Assembly: GCA_964537715.1 (NCBI GenBank)
Contig: CAZIAH010000002.1
Span: forward strand, 1-64,000
Length of the DNA stretch: 64,000 bases
Direction: 5' to 3'
From: CAZTZL01 sp964537715
GTDB taxonomy: Bacteria; Zhuqueibacterota; QNDG01; DSAB01
Shown here: in pieces, positions 55,003-64,000 of the stretch
How the letters are laid out: every line of letters starts with the position of its first letter
Numbering within the stretch: the stretch's first letter is position 1
Made by a program: the position numbers and the translations under genes
Notes under the pieces: model-generated
Told to the model about the DNA's origin: nothing
Seen by the model: the letters and a program-made list of their open reading frames with translations, nothing else
Databases searched by the model: none

Positions 55003-57963
55003 TTGAAAATAAGGCTGGTTTTACTTTTTCTATTAATCATTTGGATCGGTACGGTTTCCGGGCAGCTCCAGGAGTACAATCATCCCGAATTGAAATGGCA
55101 AACCATCGAGACGGAACATTTTTACGTTCACTTTCATCAGGGCACCGAACAGACAGCGGCGATTGTGGCCAAGATCGCCGAAGATATCTATCAGCCGATT
55201 GTTGATCTCTATAATTATACCCCTGACGGCAAAATCCATTTTATCATTCGAGATCACGACGACGAATCCAACGGTGCGGCATTTTATTATGACAACAAGG
55301 TGGAGGTGTGGGCTCCGCCGATGAATTTTTTGCTCAGAGGAACGCACAATTGGTTGCGCAATGTGGTGACGCATGAGTTCACGCACATGATTTCTCTGGG
55401 CGCTATCCGCAAAATCCCCCGCCAGATCCCGGCCATTTATTTTCAATGGATCGGTTATGAGGAGGAGAGACGGTCCGATGTTATCCACGGTTATCCCAAT
55501 ACGCTCGTTTCGGTCCCCTTCCCGGGCACGATTGTTCCTCTCTGGATAGCCGAGGGGATGGCCCAGTTTCAGCGTGAGGGACTGCACTATGATATCTGGG
55601 ACACCCATCGCGACATGATTCTCCGTACGGCCGTACTTGGCAACACACTCGCTTCGATATCCGAAATGGGCATTGGAGGAAAGGACCATCTGGGTTACGA
55701 GCGGGACATTTACAATCAGGGGTATGCACTGGTGCAGTATATGGCAGACCGTTACGGCGAAGGGGTTCTCACCAAGTTGACCCACAGTATGAAATCCCTT
55801 CTGCGAATTCAATTTTCCGACGCCTGTAAAAATGTCCTCGGTAAAAGTGACCGTGATCTTTACAATGAATGGAAAACGTGGCTCGTTCAATCGTACCGCC
55901 GGAGCACGGAGGAAATCGAACGCCATTTATACCAGGGGAATTTGATCGAGAAAGAGGGGTTGGCCAATTTCTTTCCGGTCTGGTCGCCGGACGGGGAAAG
56001 CATTGCCTATGTTTCAAACCGGGGGAAAGATTATATTTCGCAGAGCCAGGTCTGGCTGATCAATTTAAAAACGGGTCAAAAACGCCACATCACAAGCGGT
56101 GTCACTTCCTCGATCTCCTGGTCGCCCGACGGAAACCGGCTGGTCTACGCGAAGAGAAAAGCGCGAACCCGGCAGGGGTCACATTACTATGATCTGTATA
56201 CGTACGATCTTGAAAAGAAAAAGGAAAAACGGCTCACACGGTTTTTGCGAGCACGGCAGCCCGACTGGTCCGAAGACGGCAAACTTGTCTGTGTGATCGA
56301 ATCGGACGGGACGTCGAATCTGGTGGTTCTGAATGAAGACGGGAAACAGATCAAACAGATTACTTCCTTTCAACAGAGCGAGCAGATCTTTACGCCGCAC
56401 TGGATGAAAGACGGACGAATCGTGTTCGATATGGCTCAAGAAAAACACGGTCGAGACATCGCTGTGATCGATTCGACCGGCTCCCACTTTCAGATTCTTA
56501 TCCAAACCCGTCATGATACGAGAGATCCGTATCCCGATCCAAAAGAGAAAGCGCTTTACTTCAGTTCCGATACCACCGGCATATTCAATGTGTATCGATA
56601 CGATTTTGTTACCGAAGAAACAACCCAGCTCACCAATGTCGTCGGCGGCGCTTTCATGCCTGCCGTTAATTCCGATGGCAAACTGGTCTATTCCGATTTT
56701 CAATCGGACGGTTACAAAATCGCCCTGCTCGATTCGTTCCGTGTGATCGAGCCATCCGGAACAATCTATCACTCTCCCTATGAAAAAATGAGAAACACAA
56801 ACCGGCATTGGAATATTGCTCAATTCGACGATAAAAATCCTCCCCGATACGATTCGCATCCGTACAAACCGATTTATTCGAAACTTTCCTTTTTCCCCCG
56901 CATCATGGTCGATTATCCGAAGAAGCTCAAGGTGGGCACCTATTTTTACGGAAGCGATTTTTTGGATAAAATTTTTCTCTTCGGTGGGTTTGCACTAAAT
57001 GGTGAATTCGATACCGATGCATTCGGTATTTTTGAATACAGGCGATTCTATCCTACCTTTTTTATCGAACTTTACCATATCATGCGCAATAAATCATTTG
57101 TGGATCCGGATGCAGATTATAAGGTGCGGTACAATCTCATGGAAGCCGATTTGGGCGCCGACTGGAAAATCGACGATACCAACACACTGCGCACCGCGTT
57201 TGTATACAGTCAATACGGGTATATGGGAAAAGGCACCTACATGGGTGTGTTCAACAAGTTTTCTTCCACCTATCACAGGGGTAGCGTGGCTCAGTTGAAA
57301 TGGACTCACCAGGCAGTCGGACGGTCCCAGTTTTCTCAAATTGCGCCGCCGGGAGGCAGGAAAATCGATTTCAAGATAGAACGGGCTTGGCAGAATTATG
57401 CCGTGGATTTTGATGTCAATATGGAATACGGCACACTTGTGGATGTTTATAAAAAATATAGTTACGATCAATTTGAGTTAGACTGGCGGGAATATGTGTC
57501 CTTACCCTGGCTCGATCATACGCTCGCCCTTCGTTTAAAAGCGGGTCTCATCGATCAGCCTGTCGAGAGTTTTTATTATCTTTTCGGCGGTGGTCTTGAT
57601 GGTCTGAAGGGGTATCCGTATTACAGCATCGAAGGTCGGAAACTGGCGCAATTGACGCTTGCCTACCGGTTTCCGATTTGGAGAAAGATGGGACTGCGTT
57701 TTCTGTTCTTCAATTTTGATAATCTCTATTTATCGGTCTACGGAGAAACAGGAAACGGATGGAACCGGGATAAACTCGATTTTTCCAACTGGAAAAACGA
57801 TGTCGGCGTGCAGGTCAGATTGAGCCTTTTTAATTTTTATGCTTATCCGATGTGTCTTTTTTTCGATGCATCCTACGGACTTGATCAATTTACGCATGAG
57901 AATCAGGTTTACGGAAAATCGTGGCGTACTTATTTTGGCGTTCTTTTTGATTTTTTGGATTAA
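55003..57963 (+). CDS. Gluzincin peptidase with TolB-like propeller and C-terminal barrel
   Basis: The 986-residue product has a signal peptide (to VSG). An N-terminal peptidase-MA-like domain carries HEFTH at 124-128 and a third ligand Glu184 in WIAEGMAQF, all intact. A TolB/PD40-like propeller follows at about 310-570 (FPVWSPDGESIAYVSNRGKD, ISWSPDGNRLVYAK). The C-terminus (about 630-986) has aromatic beta strands and ends in F, like an outer-membrane barrel of the BamA/patatin type (GGGLDGLKGYPYYSIEGRKL). It is probably an outer-membrane protein whose peptidase faces the periplasm or surface; the substrate is unknown. The start is TTG 55003 with AAAGGA about 9 bases upstream. Confidence 0.85.
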   Translation: MKIRLVLLFLLIIWIGTVSGQLQEYNHPELKWQTIETEHFYVHFHQGTEQTAAIVAKIAEDIYQPIVDLYNYTPDGKIHFIIRDHDDESNGAAFYYDNKVEVWAPPMNFLLRGTHNWLRNVVTHEFTHMISLGAIRKIPRQIPAIYFQWIGYEEERRSDVIHGYPNTLVSVPFPGTIVPLWIAEGMAQFQREGLHYDIWDTHRDMILRTAVLGNTLASISEMGIGGKDHLGYERDIYNQGYALVQYMADRYGEGVLTKLTHSMKSLLRIQFSDACKNVLGKSDRDLYNEWKTWLVQSYRRSTEEIERHLYQGNLIEKEGLANFFPVWSPDGESIAYVSNRGKDYISQSQVWLINLKTGQKRHITSGVTSSISWSPDGNRLVYAKRKARTRQGSHYYDLYTYDLEKKKEKRLTRFLRARQPDWSEDGKLVCVIESDGTSNLVVLNEDGKQIKQITSFQQSEQIFTPHWMKDGRIVFDMAQEKHGRDIAVIDSTGSHFQILIQTRHDTRDPYPDPKEKALYFSSDTTGIFNVYRYDFVTEETTQLTNVVGGAFMPAVNSDGKLVYSDFQSDGYKIALLDSFRVIEPSGTIYHSPYEKMRNTNRHWNIAQFDDKNPPRYDSHPYKPIYSKLSFFPRIMVDYPKKLKVGTYFYGSDFLDKIFLFGGFALNGEFDTDAFGIFEYRRFYPTFFIELYHIMRNKSFVDPDADYKVRYNLMEADLGADWKIDDTNTLRTAFVYSQYGYMGKGTYMGVFNKFSSTYHRGSVAQLKWTHQAVGRSQFSQIAPPGGRKIDFKIERAWQNYAVDFDVNMEYGTLVDVYKKYSYDQFELDWREYVSLPWLDHTLALRLKAGLIDQPVESFYYLFGGGLDGLKGYPYYSIEGRKLAQLTLAYRFPIWRKMGLRFLFFNFDNLYLSVYGETGNGWNRDKLDFSNWKNDVGVQVRLSLFNFYAYPMCLFFDASYGLDQFTHENQVYGKSWRTYFGVLFDFLD

Positions 57964-58005
57964 ACGGTCTTACAATAATTGTCAACCATCATAACGGAGG
58001 TTTCC

Positions 58006-58764
58006 ATGAGAACGACGGTCTGTTGTACAGTCTTGCTGCTGATTTTTTCTTTCACTGTCTTCGGACAGGTTCCGATCGATACGGAAAGCTGGGATCGCTC
58101 CGTGGAACTGCGGTCGTATTTTTGCATGAATCAGGAGGAGAATTCAAACGTGCCGGAATCGGCCGCGTCTGTTCACGGAAGAAAAAATCCTGCCGTGGGG
58201 ATTCTGCTTTCGGCGGTCGTTCCGGGAGCCGGGGAAATCTATTCAGGTTCATGGATCAAGGGCGCCATTTTCCTCGGCATCGAAACCGGACTGTGGATTT
58301 ATTACGTTCAATTTGAGAATAAAGGTAAAGACTGGGAAGATATTTTTCACGCGTACGCGGATGAACATTGGAACGAGGAGACATGGATATCTTGGAAAAC
58401 ACAATTGGGTGAAGATCCATATGAAGGAACACACACGCTCCCTTCGACGAAGACGCAGCAATATTATGAAATGATCGGGAAGTACGACCAATTCATGGAG
58501 GGATGGGACGATTGGGTACAGGGAGGACCAAGTCTCACGCCGCATCGGGATCATTACGAGACGCTGCGGGACAACAGCAACAAAGAATTGATCAAAGCAT
58601 CCTACTGTGCGATGATTGCTCTGGCCAACCACGTCATTTCCGCATTCGATGCGTCCTGGTCTGTCAGACGACATAATCGGAAAATCGAGAGTAAAACCAG
58701 AATTGGGCTGCAGAAAGTGCACGATGAGTATGTGCCGATGCTTAGCATGGATTTAAGTTGGTAG
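58006..58764 (+). CDS. DUF5683-family envelope protein
   Basis: The 252-residue product has a signal peptide (to VFG) and the DUF5683 core, NPAVGILLSAVVPGAGEIYS, followed by GSWIKGAIFLGIETGLW, a Gly-rich membrane hairpin. A soluble region with Trp/Tyr-rich helices and a last hydrophobic stretch (IKASYCAMIALANHVISAFD) follow. The family is widespread in FCB bacteria and of unknown function. ATG 58006 is preceded by GGAGG. It lies 42 bases after the peptidase/barrel gene and just upstream of a paralogue, so the three may form one unit. Confidence 0.82.
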   Translation: MRTTVCCTVLLLIFSFTVFGQVPIDTESWDRSVELRSYFCMNQEENSNVPESAASVHGRKNPAVGILLSAVVPGAGEIYSGSWIKGAIFLGIETGLWIYYVQFENKGKDWEDIFHAYADEHWNEETWISWKTQLGEDPYEGTHTLPSTKTQQYYEMIGKYDQFMEGWDDWVQGGPSLTPHRDHYETLRDNSNKELIKASYCAMIALANHVISAFDASWSVRRHNRKIESKTRIGLQKVHDEYVPMLSMDLSW

Positions 58765-58859
58765 TTATCAATATTGATCAATGGAATTTATCCTTCAGGA
58801 TTTTAGACAATGAAAGGCTGAAGCCTGAATTCCATTTAAAATGTCTATTCGGAGTGTTA

Positions 58860-59624
58860 ATGTTTATGAAAAATCAATTTCGAATGATTCGAACATTTTT
58901 AGTCGTTTTGCTTTTCGTCCAGGGAGGGATTCTTTTCGGACTCGACGGTTCGGAACGATCCGAAAATGAAAACCGAACAACAAAACCTGCTTCCCTCTGT
59001 TTTAGGACGGCTCTGATACCCTCCGCTAATGAATCTACGGTTTCGGAACAGCCTGCTACTCCATCAAAAGCCAAAGCGTTTTTTCTTTCTTTCCTATTGC
59101 CGGGAGCCGGTGAATACTATGCGGGTTCGAAAAAAATGGCCAAGATTTTCCTGGGAACCGAAACCCTGCTGTGGTCGACCTATTTTTCGTTTCGGATATA
59201 CGGGAACTGGAAAAAGAGCGATTACGAACTGTATGCCGTTTCACATGCTGGAATTCAGCCGGCAGGAAAAGATCATAAATACTATGTTGCTATGGAGAAC
59301 TACAACAGCCTCCGCGAATACAACGAAGCGAAGCTTCGTCAGCGCAATCTTGCCGATCTTTATCCTGAAGATGAACAACATAACTGGCAGTGGGACAACA
59401 AGGATTCACGTCGGAAATTCGGCACGCTTCGTGTTGCGAGCGACCGGGCTTACAATCGCTCTCTTTTTGTCATCGGCGGTGTGCTCATTAACCATCTCAT
59501 CAGCGGGATTGATGCACTTCGGCTGGCGAAAAAAGAAGAAAGCAGGCACAATCAGGATATACAAGTGGGAGTTGCGGGATTGCCGGAAGGTGGAATGGTT
59601 TTGAGTGTATGGAAAGTTTTCTGA
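58860..59624 (+). CDS. DUF5683-family envelope protein (paralogue)
   Basis: About 254 residues. It carries a signal peptide, the same core (KAKAFFLSFLLPGAGEYYAG, then SKKMAKIFLGTETLLW) and the C-terminal hydrophobic stretch LFVIGGVLINHLISGIDALR as the preceding gene, so it arose by tandem duplication. The frame is open from 58758, overlapping that gene. GGAG at 58851-58854 supports ATG 58860 (or 58866). Function unknown; position next to a surface peptidase/barrel gene suggests an envelope role. Confidence 0.78.
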   Translation: MFMKNQFRMIRTFLVVLLFVQGGILFGLDGSERSENENRTTKPASLCFRTALIPSANESTVSEQPATPSKAKAFFLSFLLPGAGEYYAGSKKMAKIFLGTETLLWSTYFSFRIYGNWKKSDYELYAVSHAGIQPAGKDHKYYVAMENYNSLREYNEAKLRQRNLADLYPEDEQHNWQWDNKDSRRKFGTLRVASDRAYNRSLFVIGGVLINHLISGIDALRLAKKEESRHNQDIQVGVAGLPEGGMVLSVWKVF

Positions 59625-59664
59625 AATAGTTTATTTTGTGTATTTGATCTTTTTTTCTTTTTTC

Positions 59665-59693
59665 TTGACATTGGTTATATTTTCTTATATAAT
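59665..59693 (+). promoter_or_regulatory. Perfect consensus sigma70-type promoter
   Basis: TTGACA (59665-59670), exactly 17 bases, TATAAT (59688-59693). Transcription would start near 59700, about 130 nt before the RidA-like gene. It is the best promoter match in the window. Confidence 0.75.
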
Positions 59694-59827
59694 ATAGGAC
59701 TTTTTTATATAACAGAATTTGTCGGAGAACATTGATTAAAGTATAGCGAATCAGGAGTTGTTTTCAAATTCAAGTGTAGGAATTGGAGATTTCAAGAAAA
59801 CACTTAATTTTTCGCACCCGTGTTTGA

Positions 59828-61054
59828 ATGGAGCATGAAAATTCGATGACAAAGGTGACAGAACAATCACATGATGGATTTACGCTTTTTATCACCACGA
59901 ACGGTGAGCATGAGTATTTTATTACTTCCCGAATTGAAAACGAACAGTATAAACCCACTGAGATCACTCAAACGGTATATCAAAGAATAACAGAAATTCT
60001 CAATCAATCCAATTTGCGAATCGTTCACGAACGCATCTTTGGCAGCAATTCGCTCTATGATGAAATTATGCTGAAGCGAAAGGAAATCCTTCAAAAAAAC
60101 GGTATTACAGAAGAGCTGCCTGTCACCTATATTCAGGGGCAGCCGATTTGGGGAGAGGGATTGGCAGGCGTTCAAATACGGGCTGTCCGATTAGACAATG
60201 CCAGTGATAAAGTGTGGACGATCTATGATCAGGATGTTCCCTGCGGCCGCGGATGGAATCGGAACGGCGCAACATTCCTGATGCTCCATAATATTCATGG
60301 GTTGAATCGGGACAGGAAGAATGATAATGCTCGGGAAGATCAGGCATCCAGGATGTTCGACTGGGCCAATCGATTGCTTAAAAAACAGGGGGCCGGTTTT
60401 CAAAATGTGGTGCGTACCTGGATCTATCTTTCCGATATATTAGATTGGTATAAAGAGTTCAACATCGCAAGAAATAAACAGTTTCACACTTTTCGTCTAC
60501 TGGACGATTCAAGAGAAAATTTGGAAGCCGAGAAGATATATCTCCCGGCAAGCACAGGGATCGAGGGAGATAATCCTCTTGGTGCAGCCGGCGTGATGGA
60601 TGTTTTGGCCGTGCTTCCTAAAAAAATGGGTTCGCTGAAGATTCAGCCCCAGAGCGGAGCCAAACAAAAATCGCCATATCGATACGGCTCGGCGTTTTCA
60701 CGATCTATTTCTATCCAGGAAAAGGAGTTGACGTACATCATGCTCTCGGGGACAGCGGCTATCGACAATCACGGTAAGAGTCTCTATCCTGGGGATGCCC
60801 GCGCCCAGATTAAAAAAACGATTGATGTGGTCGAAGCGTTGGTTGCCAAAGAGGGCGGGAAATTGCGTGACATCTGTGAAGCCACCACTTTTTTGAAGCG
60901 GGCCGAGGATATATCGATTTACAACGAGGTGATCTCCGAATATGGTTTGGAACACATGCCGGCCATTTGTGTAGTTGCAGATGTATGCCGCGACGAATTG
61001 CTGTTTGAACTGGATGCGATGGTTTCCTTCTTCAATTCTTCTTCGAATGAGTAA
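59828..61054 (+). CDS. RidA/YjgF-like multidomain protein (chorismatase-like layout)
   Basis: 408 residues. The C-terminal part (about 285-405) is a clear RidA/YjgF domain (MLSGTAAIDNHGKSLYPGDA, TTFLKRAEDI, VVADVCRDELLFELDAMVSF). The N-terminal and central parts contain a second YjgF-like fold (VYQRITEILNQSNLRIVHER, then NVVRTWIYLSDIL). Two linked YjgF-like halves are the layout of chorismatases (FkbO, Hyg5, XanB2), which hydrolyse chorismate, and also of uncharacterised RidA fusions. The window does not decide between them. No signal peptide, so cytoplasmic. The start is ATG 59828 or ATG 59846; neither has a well-spaced ribosome-binding site. It is driven by the consensus promoter at 59665. 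Confidence 0.75.
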   Translation: MEHENSMTKVTEQSHDGFTLFITTNGEHEYFITSRIENEQYKPTEITQTVYQRITEILNQSNLRIVHERIFGSNSLYDEIMLKRKEILQKNGITEELPVTYIQGQPIWGEGLAGVQIRAVRLDNASDKVWTIYDQDVPCGRGWNRNGATFLMLHNIHGLNRDRKNDNAREDQASRMFDWANRLLKKQGAGFQNVVRTWIYLSDILDWYKEFNIARNKQFHTFRLLDDSRENLEAEKIYLPASTGIEGDNPLGAAGVMDVLAVLPKKMGSLKIQPQSGAKQKSPYRYGSAFSRSISIQEKELTYIMLSGTAAIDNHGKSLYPGDARAQIKKTIDVVEALVAKEGGKLRDICEATTFLKRAEDISIYNEVISEYGLEHMPAICVVADVCRDELLFELDAMVSFFNSSSNE

Positions 61055-61194
61055 AGATCCTCTTTGTCAATGATCTGTTCAATATCAAATTGAAATCAAT
61101 AGAACATCGCAAGCCATCTCCGAATCAATTCATCCGTTTCCGTCGATATAAATAATATCTGTTATTTCTTCGATCCATGAAAAAAGGATTTTAG

Positions 61195-64000
61195 GTGAAA
61201 GTGGGTTTACGCTTTTTGCCAACTTTATTGTCGGCCATTCTTATTTTTTGTGTGCTTGTTGTGTCCGGCGTGCTCGCCGTGGCGACTTTTATCGAGAATG
61301 ATTTTGGGGCGGAAGCTGCCCGGGCTGAAGTTTATGATGCTGTCTGGTTTCAGGGACTGGCTCTTTTTACTCTATTCGTTTTTACATTGCTTATTCTATT
61401 AAAAAAAATCTGGCAGAGAGGCAAGCGAACCGTTTTTTTATTTTATGCGGGGATTTTACTTGTATTTGCCGGTTATGGCATAACTCAATATATCGGTTAT
61501 CACGGTTTTCTCCATCTCAGAGAGGGGGAAACTTCCGATCAGATCGAATCCTCAAATTCTTTTCTTCAAGTTCATATTAAAAAAAATCACAAGAAAAACG
61601 TCTTTCAAAAAGCGCTCTTATGTTCTCCGATCACACGAAACGGGTTTCATCAGAAAATTCACTTCAAAAACGAAACATTTCACGTCCGGTGTTTAAATTA
61701 TTTCCAAAATGGAACAGGCGAAATTGTGGAAGATCCCCGGGGCTGTCCGGTTATATTGCTGCAGGTGGCCAACCGTGATGAGATCCGAAACGTGCCGATG
61801 CAGGTAAAAGAAACGCGGAAGATCGGCCATGCGGTGATCGGATTTCAGACGGAAATTCCGGATTCTCTTCCGTGGATTCGAATTGAGGTGAAGGGAAATC
61901 AGCCGGTTCTTTCCGCTTCGCAGTCCATGACGATCCGATCGATGATCGATTTTCGACGTCGAACTGTTTCTCCGAAGACTCAAATTGATTTTCTCCCCTT
62001 TCAACTCTATGAAGTCGGATCACTGAAATTCGGGCTGGAGCATTGCTATCCCAAAGGCCGGATCGAAGCCGTCGATCTTTCCAATGTTCCCGGATTCGAA
62101 CCGCTGTCTTCGGATCGTCAAAGCGTTCTGATTGTTGAAATTCAAACCGGAGAGGAGAAGAAGCAGGCCGTTCTGTTCAGAGAGTCCGACCGAAAGGGAA
62201 TCGTTCGTCATATCACGCTGAAAGGTTACGAGATCGATTTGTCCTATGGTTCAAAAAAGATCATGCTGCCTTTTGCGGTTCGGCTCGAGGACTTTCAAGT
62301 CGAGCGCTATCCCGGTTCACAGAAGCCTTCGGGTTTTGCCAGCAATGTGGTGGTTGAAGATGCCGACAGGGGAATCCGAATGAATTACCGTATTTATATG
62401 AATCACACTCTGAAATATCGCGGATACCGGTTCTTTCAATCTTCTTTCGATGAAGATGAAGCCGGGTCTGTGCTTTCGGTTTCCTACGATCCCGGAACAC
62501 TGGTTTTCTATGCCGGTTATCTCCTGATCCTTTTGAGTTTTTTTATCAATCTGTTTCTTCCCAACGGGCGGTTTCGCAGGTTGAGTGAAAGAATCCGCCA
62601 ATTGTCTTTGTCCCGATCCGTGGCAGTCGGGATGATGATTCTGTCGCTGTCCGTTGTTTTTCCAGCCTCTATTTTTTCAGAATCCCAAACAGAAAATCCG
62701 TCACAGACTATCGCGCGATTCGATCTCTCTCACAGCAGAAAATTCGGGGAACTTTTGATTCAGGATCCGGGAGGCCGAATCAAACCGCTGAATAGTTTCG
62801 GTCAAGAACTTATGCACGATTTGTTCTATCCGAACCGCGCGCTCGGTCTGCATTCCGATCAGATGGTTTTGAGCATGGTGATTCAGCCCACCTTGTGGTT
62901 CGACATCCCGGCCATAAAGATCGATGATCCGGAAATCAATCTGCGAATCGGGACCAAGCCCGGCCAAAAATGGGCTTCCTACGACGATTGTTTTGATACG
63001 CAATCGAATCGGTTCAAATTGATCCGGGAATATCAGACAGCTCAATCCAAAACGGGACACCAGCGAACTCGGTTCGATAAAGCCGTTCTCCATATGCAAA
63101 AACGGATTGCCGTTCTGGAACAGGCATTGGATGCGAGCCGGTACCGTCTTTTCCCGGATTCGGGAAATCCTTCCGGTCCATGGCATTCCATTGCTCGGGA
63201 GCCATTGTGGCTTGATTATGAAAAATCTGTCCGGGATGCTTTGCAGACGGGAAATTGGAATCAAGCTGAGAATGCTCTTTCTGAAATTCGTCAATATCAA
63301 ACAGAAAACGGATCGGATGGTCTTCCCGGTCAAAGTCGGATTCGAGCGGAAATTGCTTATAATGAATTCCAGCTTCCGAAGCGACTGATTTTTTGGATTT
63401 TGGTGCTGGGCGTTTTGTTGATGATCGTATCGGTCCTTCGTATTTTCATCGATTTGCCGCTGCTTCATAGAATTTCAAAAATAGTTGTGATTTTGTTGTT
63501 TGTCGCGTTTCTTTTTCAAACGTTCGGTTTGGATCTCCGATGGATTGCATCCGGTCATGCCCCCTGGAGCAATCAATACGAGTCGATGATTTTTACTGCC
63601 TGGGTGGTTCTATTTTCCGGATGGGTCCTCTCGAGAAGAAATACCATCCCTTTGGCGACTGCGTCTCTCCTCTCTGGAGCGGTTCTCAAGGCAGCCCATT
63701 TGCCCTGGGTCGATCCGAAGATCACAAATCTACCGCCGGTACTGAAGTCTCACTGGATGCTTACCCACGTTTCCATCATTATATCGAGTTATGGTTTTTT
63801 CGGATTGAGTGCATTTTTGGGACTGATCGTACTTCTCCTCTTTATTTTTAAAAGACAAAAATCTGCGCTTCGTGTCGAATCGGCCATTCAATTCCTGACC
63901 TATATCAGTGAGCAATCAATCCATCTCGGTTATCTGCTCGTTTTATCGGGAACCTTTTTAGGAGCTGTCTGGGCCAATGAATCCTGGGGAGGATATTGGG
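61195..64000 (+). CDS. ccsBA: Fused ResB-CcsA cytochrome c biogenesis protein (CcsBA), partial
   Basis: An uninterrupted frame of 935 codons runs off the right edge. The N-terminal ResB/CcsB part has three membrane segments (starting LRFLPTLLSAILIFCVLVVS), then a long periplasmic domain (MNYRIYMNHTLKYRGYRFFQ) and a further helix. The C-terminal CcsA part shows WIASGHAPWSNQYESMIFTA, SHWMLTHVSIIISSYGFF and the beginning of the heme-handling WWD motif (GAVWANESWGGYW) at the window end. System II CcsBA exports heme and attaches it to apocytochrome c in the periplasm. The start is GTG 61195; the Shine-Dalgarno is weak. The remaining C-terminus lies outside the window. Confidence 0.93.
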   Translation, partial: MKVGLRFLPTLLSAILIFCVLVVSGVLAVATFIENDFGAEAARAEVYDAVWFQGLALFTLFVFTLLILLKKIWQRGKRTVFLFYAGILLVFAGYGITQYIGYHGFLHLREGETSDQIESSNSFLQVHIKKNHKKNVFQKALLCSPITRNGFHQKIHFKNETFHVRCLNYFQNGTGEIVEDPRGCPVILLQVANRDEIRNVPMQVKETRKIGHAVIGFQTEIPDSLPWIRIEVKGNQPVLSASQSMTIRSMIDFRRRTVSPKTQIDFLPFQLYEVGSLKFGLEHCYPKGRIEAVDLSNVPGFEPLSSDRQSVLIVEIQTGEEKKQAVLFRESDRKGIVRHITLKGYEIDLSYGSKKIMLPFAVRLEDFQVERYPGSQKPSGFASNVVVEDADRGIRMNYRIYMNHTLKYRGYRFFQSSFDEDEAGSVLSVSYDPGTLVFYAGYLLILLSFFINLFLPNGRFRRLSERIRQLSLSRSVAVGMMILSLSVVFPASIFSESQTENPSQTIARFDLSHSRKFGELLIQDPGGRIKPLNSFGQELMHDLFYPNRALGLHSDQMVLSMVIQPTLWFDIPAIKIDDPEINLRIGTKPGQKWASYDDCFDTQSNRFKLIREYQTAQSKTGHQRTRFDKAVLHMQKRIAVLEQALDASRYRLFPDSGNPSGPWHSIAREPLWLDYEKSVRDALQTGNWNQAENALSEIRQYQTENGSDGLPGQSRIRAEIAYNEFQLPKRLIFWILVLGVLLMIVSVLRIFIDLPLLHRISKIVVILLFVAFLFQTFGLDLRWIASGHAPWSNQYESMIFTAWVVLFSGWVLSRRNTIPLATASLLSGAVLKAAHLPWVDPKITNLPPVLKSHWMLTHVSIIISSYGFFGLSAFLGLIVLLLFIFKRQKSALRVESAIQFLTYISEQSIHLGYLLVLSGTFLGAVWANESWGGYW

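Overview
The window looks like a chromosomal contig from a Gram-negative bacterium of the FCB superphylum, in the Calditrichota / KSB1 / Marinimicrobia / Ignavibacteria neighbourhood. The phylum cannot be fixed from the sequence alone. The main evidence is the recurring C-terminal sorting domain of type IX secretion (T9SS; tails starting NYPNPFNPTT and ending in a short Lys-containing strand) on seven genes or gene remnants. A PorV-family outer-membrane protein, DUF5683 proteins, a fused ResB-CcsA cytochrome c assembly protein and many signal peptides point the same way. TGA, TAA and TAG are all used as ordinary stops.

Layout. 0-9.4 kb is housekeeping: uvrA, a periplasmic TPR protein, a lepA-lepB-hemW operon on the minus strand and a membrane-anchored HEAT-repeat protein. 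A tRNA-Asn with its own promoter and terminator (9.5-9.6 kb) marks a sharp change to very A+T-rich DNA. From there to about 14.5 kb lies a small accessory island. It holds a 95-residue peptide gene ending in four perfect Met-Gly-Cys repeats, a radical SAM/SPASM maturase gene, a cytoplasmic S9 (prolyl oligopeptidase type) peptidase gene, and a frameshifted remnant of a large serine recombinase. I read this as an unrecognised RiPP (ribosomally made, post-translationally modified peptide) system and the best candidate for new biology here.

14.7-24.6 kb holds a TPR lipoprotein-like protein, two tandem secreted proteins with CBM9/DOMON-like domains (one interrupted by an in-frame TGA), a membrane glycosyltransferase, a CapK/PaaK-type adenylate-forming enzyme, a UDP-galactopyranose-mutase-like flavoprotein and a dead T9SS tail. 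25-33 kb is one giant secreted protein of 2682 residues: six GEVED modules, three DUF11-like modules, five SdrD-B-like modules, a GH99/GH71-like domain, FN3 and a T9SS tail.

34-45.8 kb is a co-directional cluster that resembles a synthase-dependent exopolysaccharide system: a 1675-residue membrane-anchored protein with two glycoside-hydrolase-like domains around a DUF2334 deacetylase-like domain, a processive GT2 synthase, and an outer-membrane-barrel-like protein with an internal duplication. Two T9SS-exported FG-GAP propeller proteins follow with 13- and 17-base gaps. Facing it on the minus strand is a three-gene signalling operon: a YfiR-like periplasmic protein, a membrane HisKA_2 kinase with HAMP, and a REC-PAS-kinase-REC hybrid.

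50-64 kb is cell-envelope biology: PorV-like protein, an M6-peptidase-like pseudoenzyme with FG-GAP repeats and T9SS tail, a gluzincin/TolB-like propeller/barrel protein, two DUF5683 paralogues, a RidA-like protein behind a consensus promoter, and the start of ccsBA running off the window. The window therefore includes T9SS cargo and PorV, but no other T9SS machinery.
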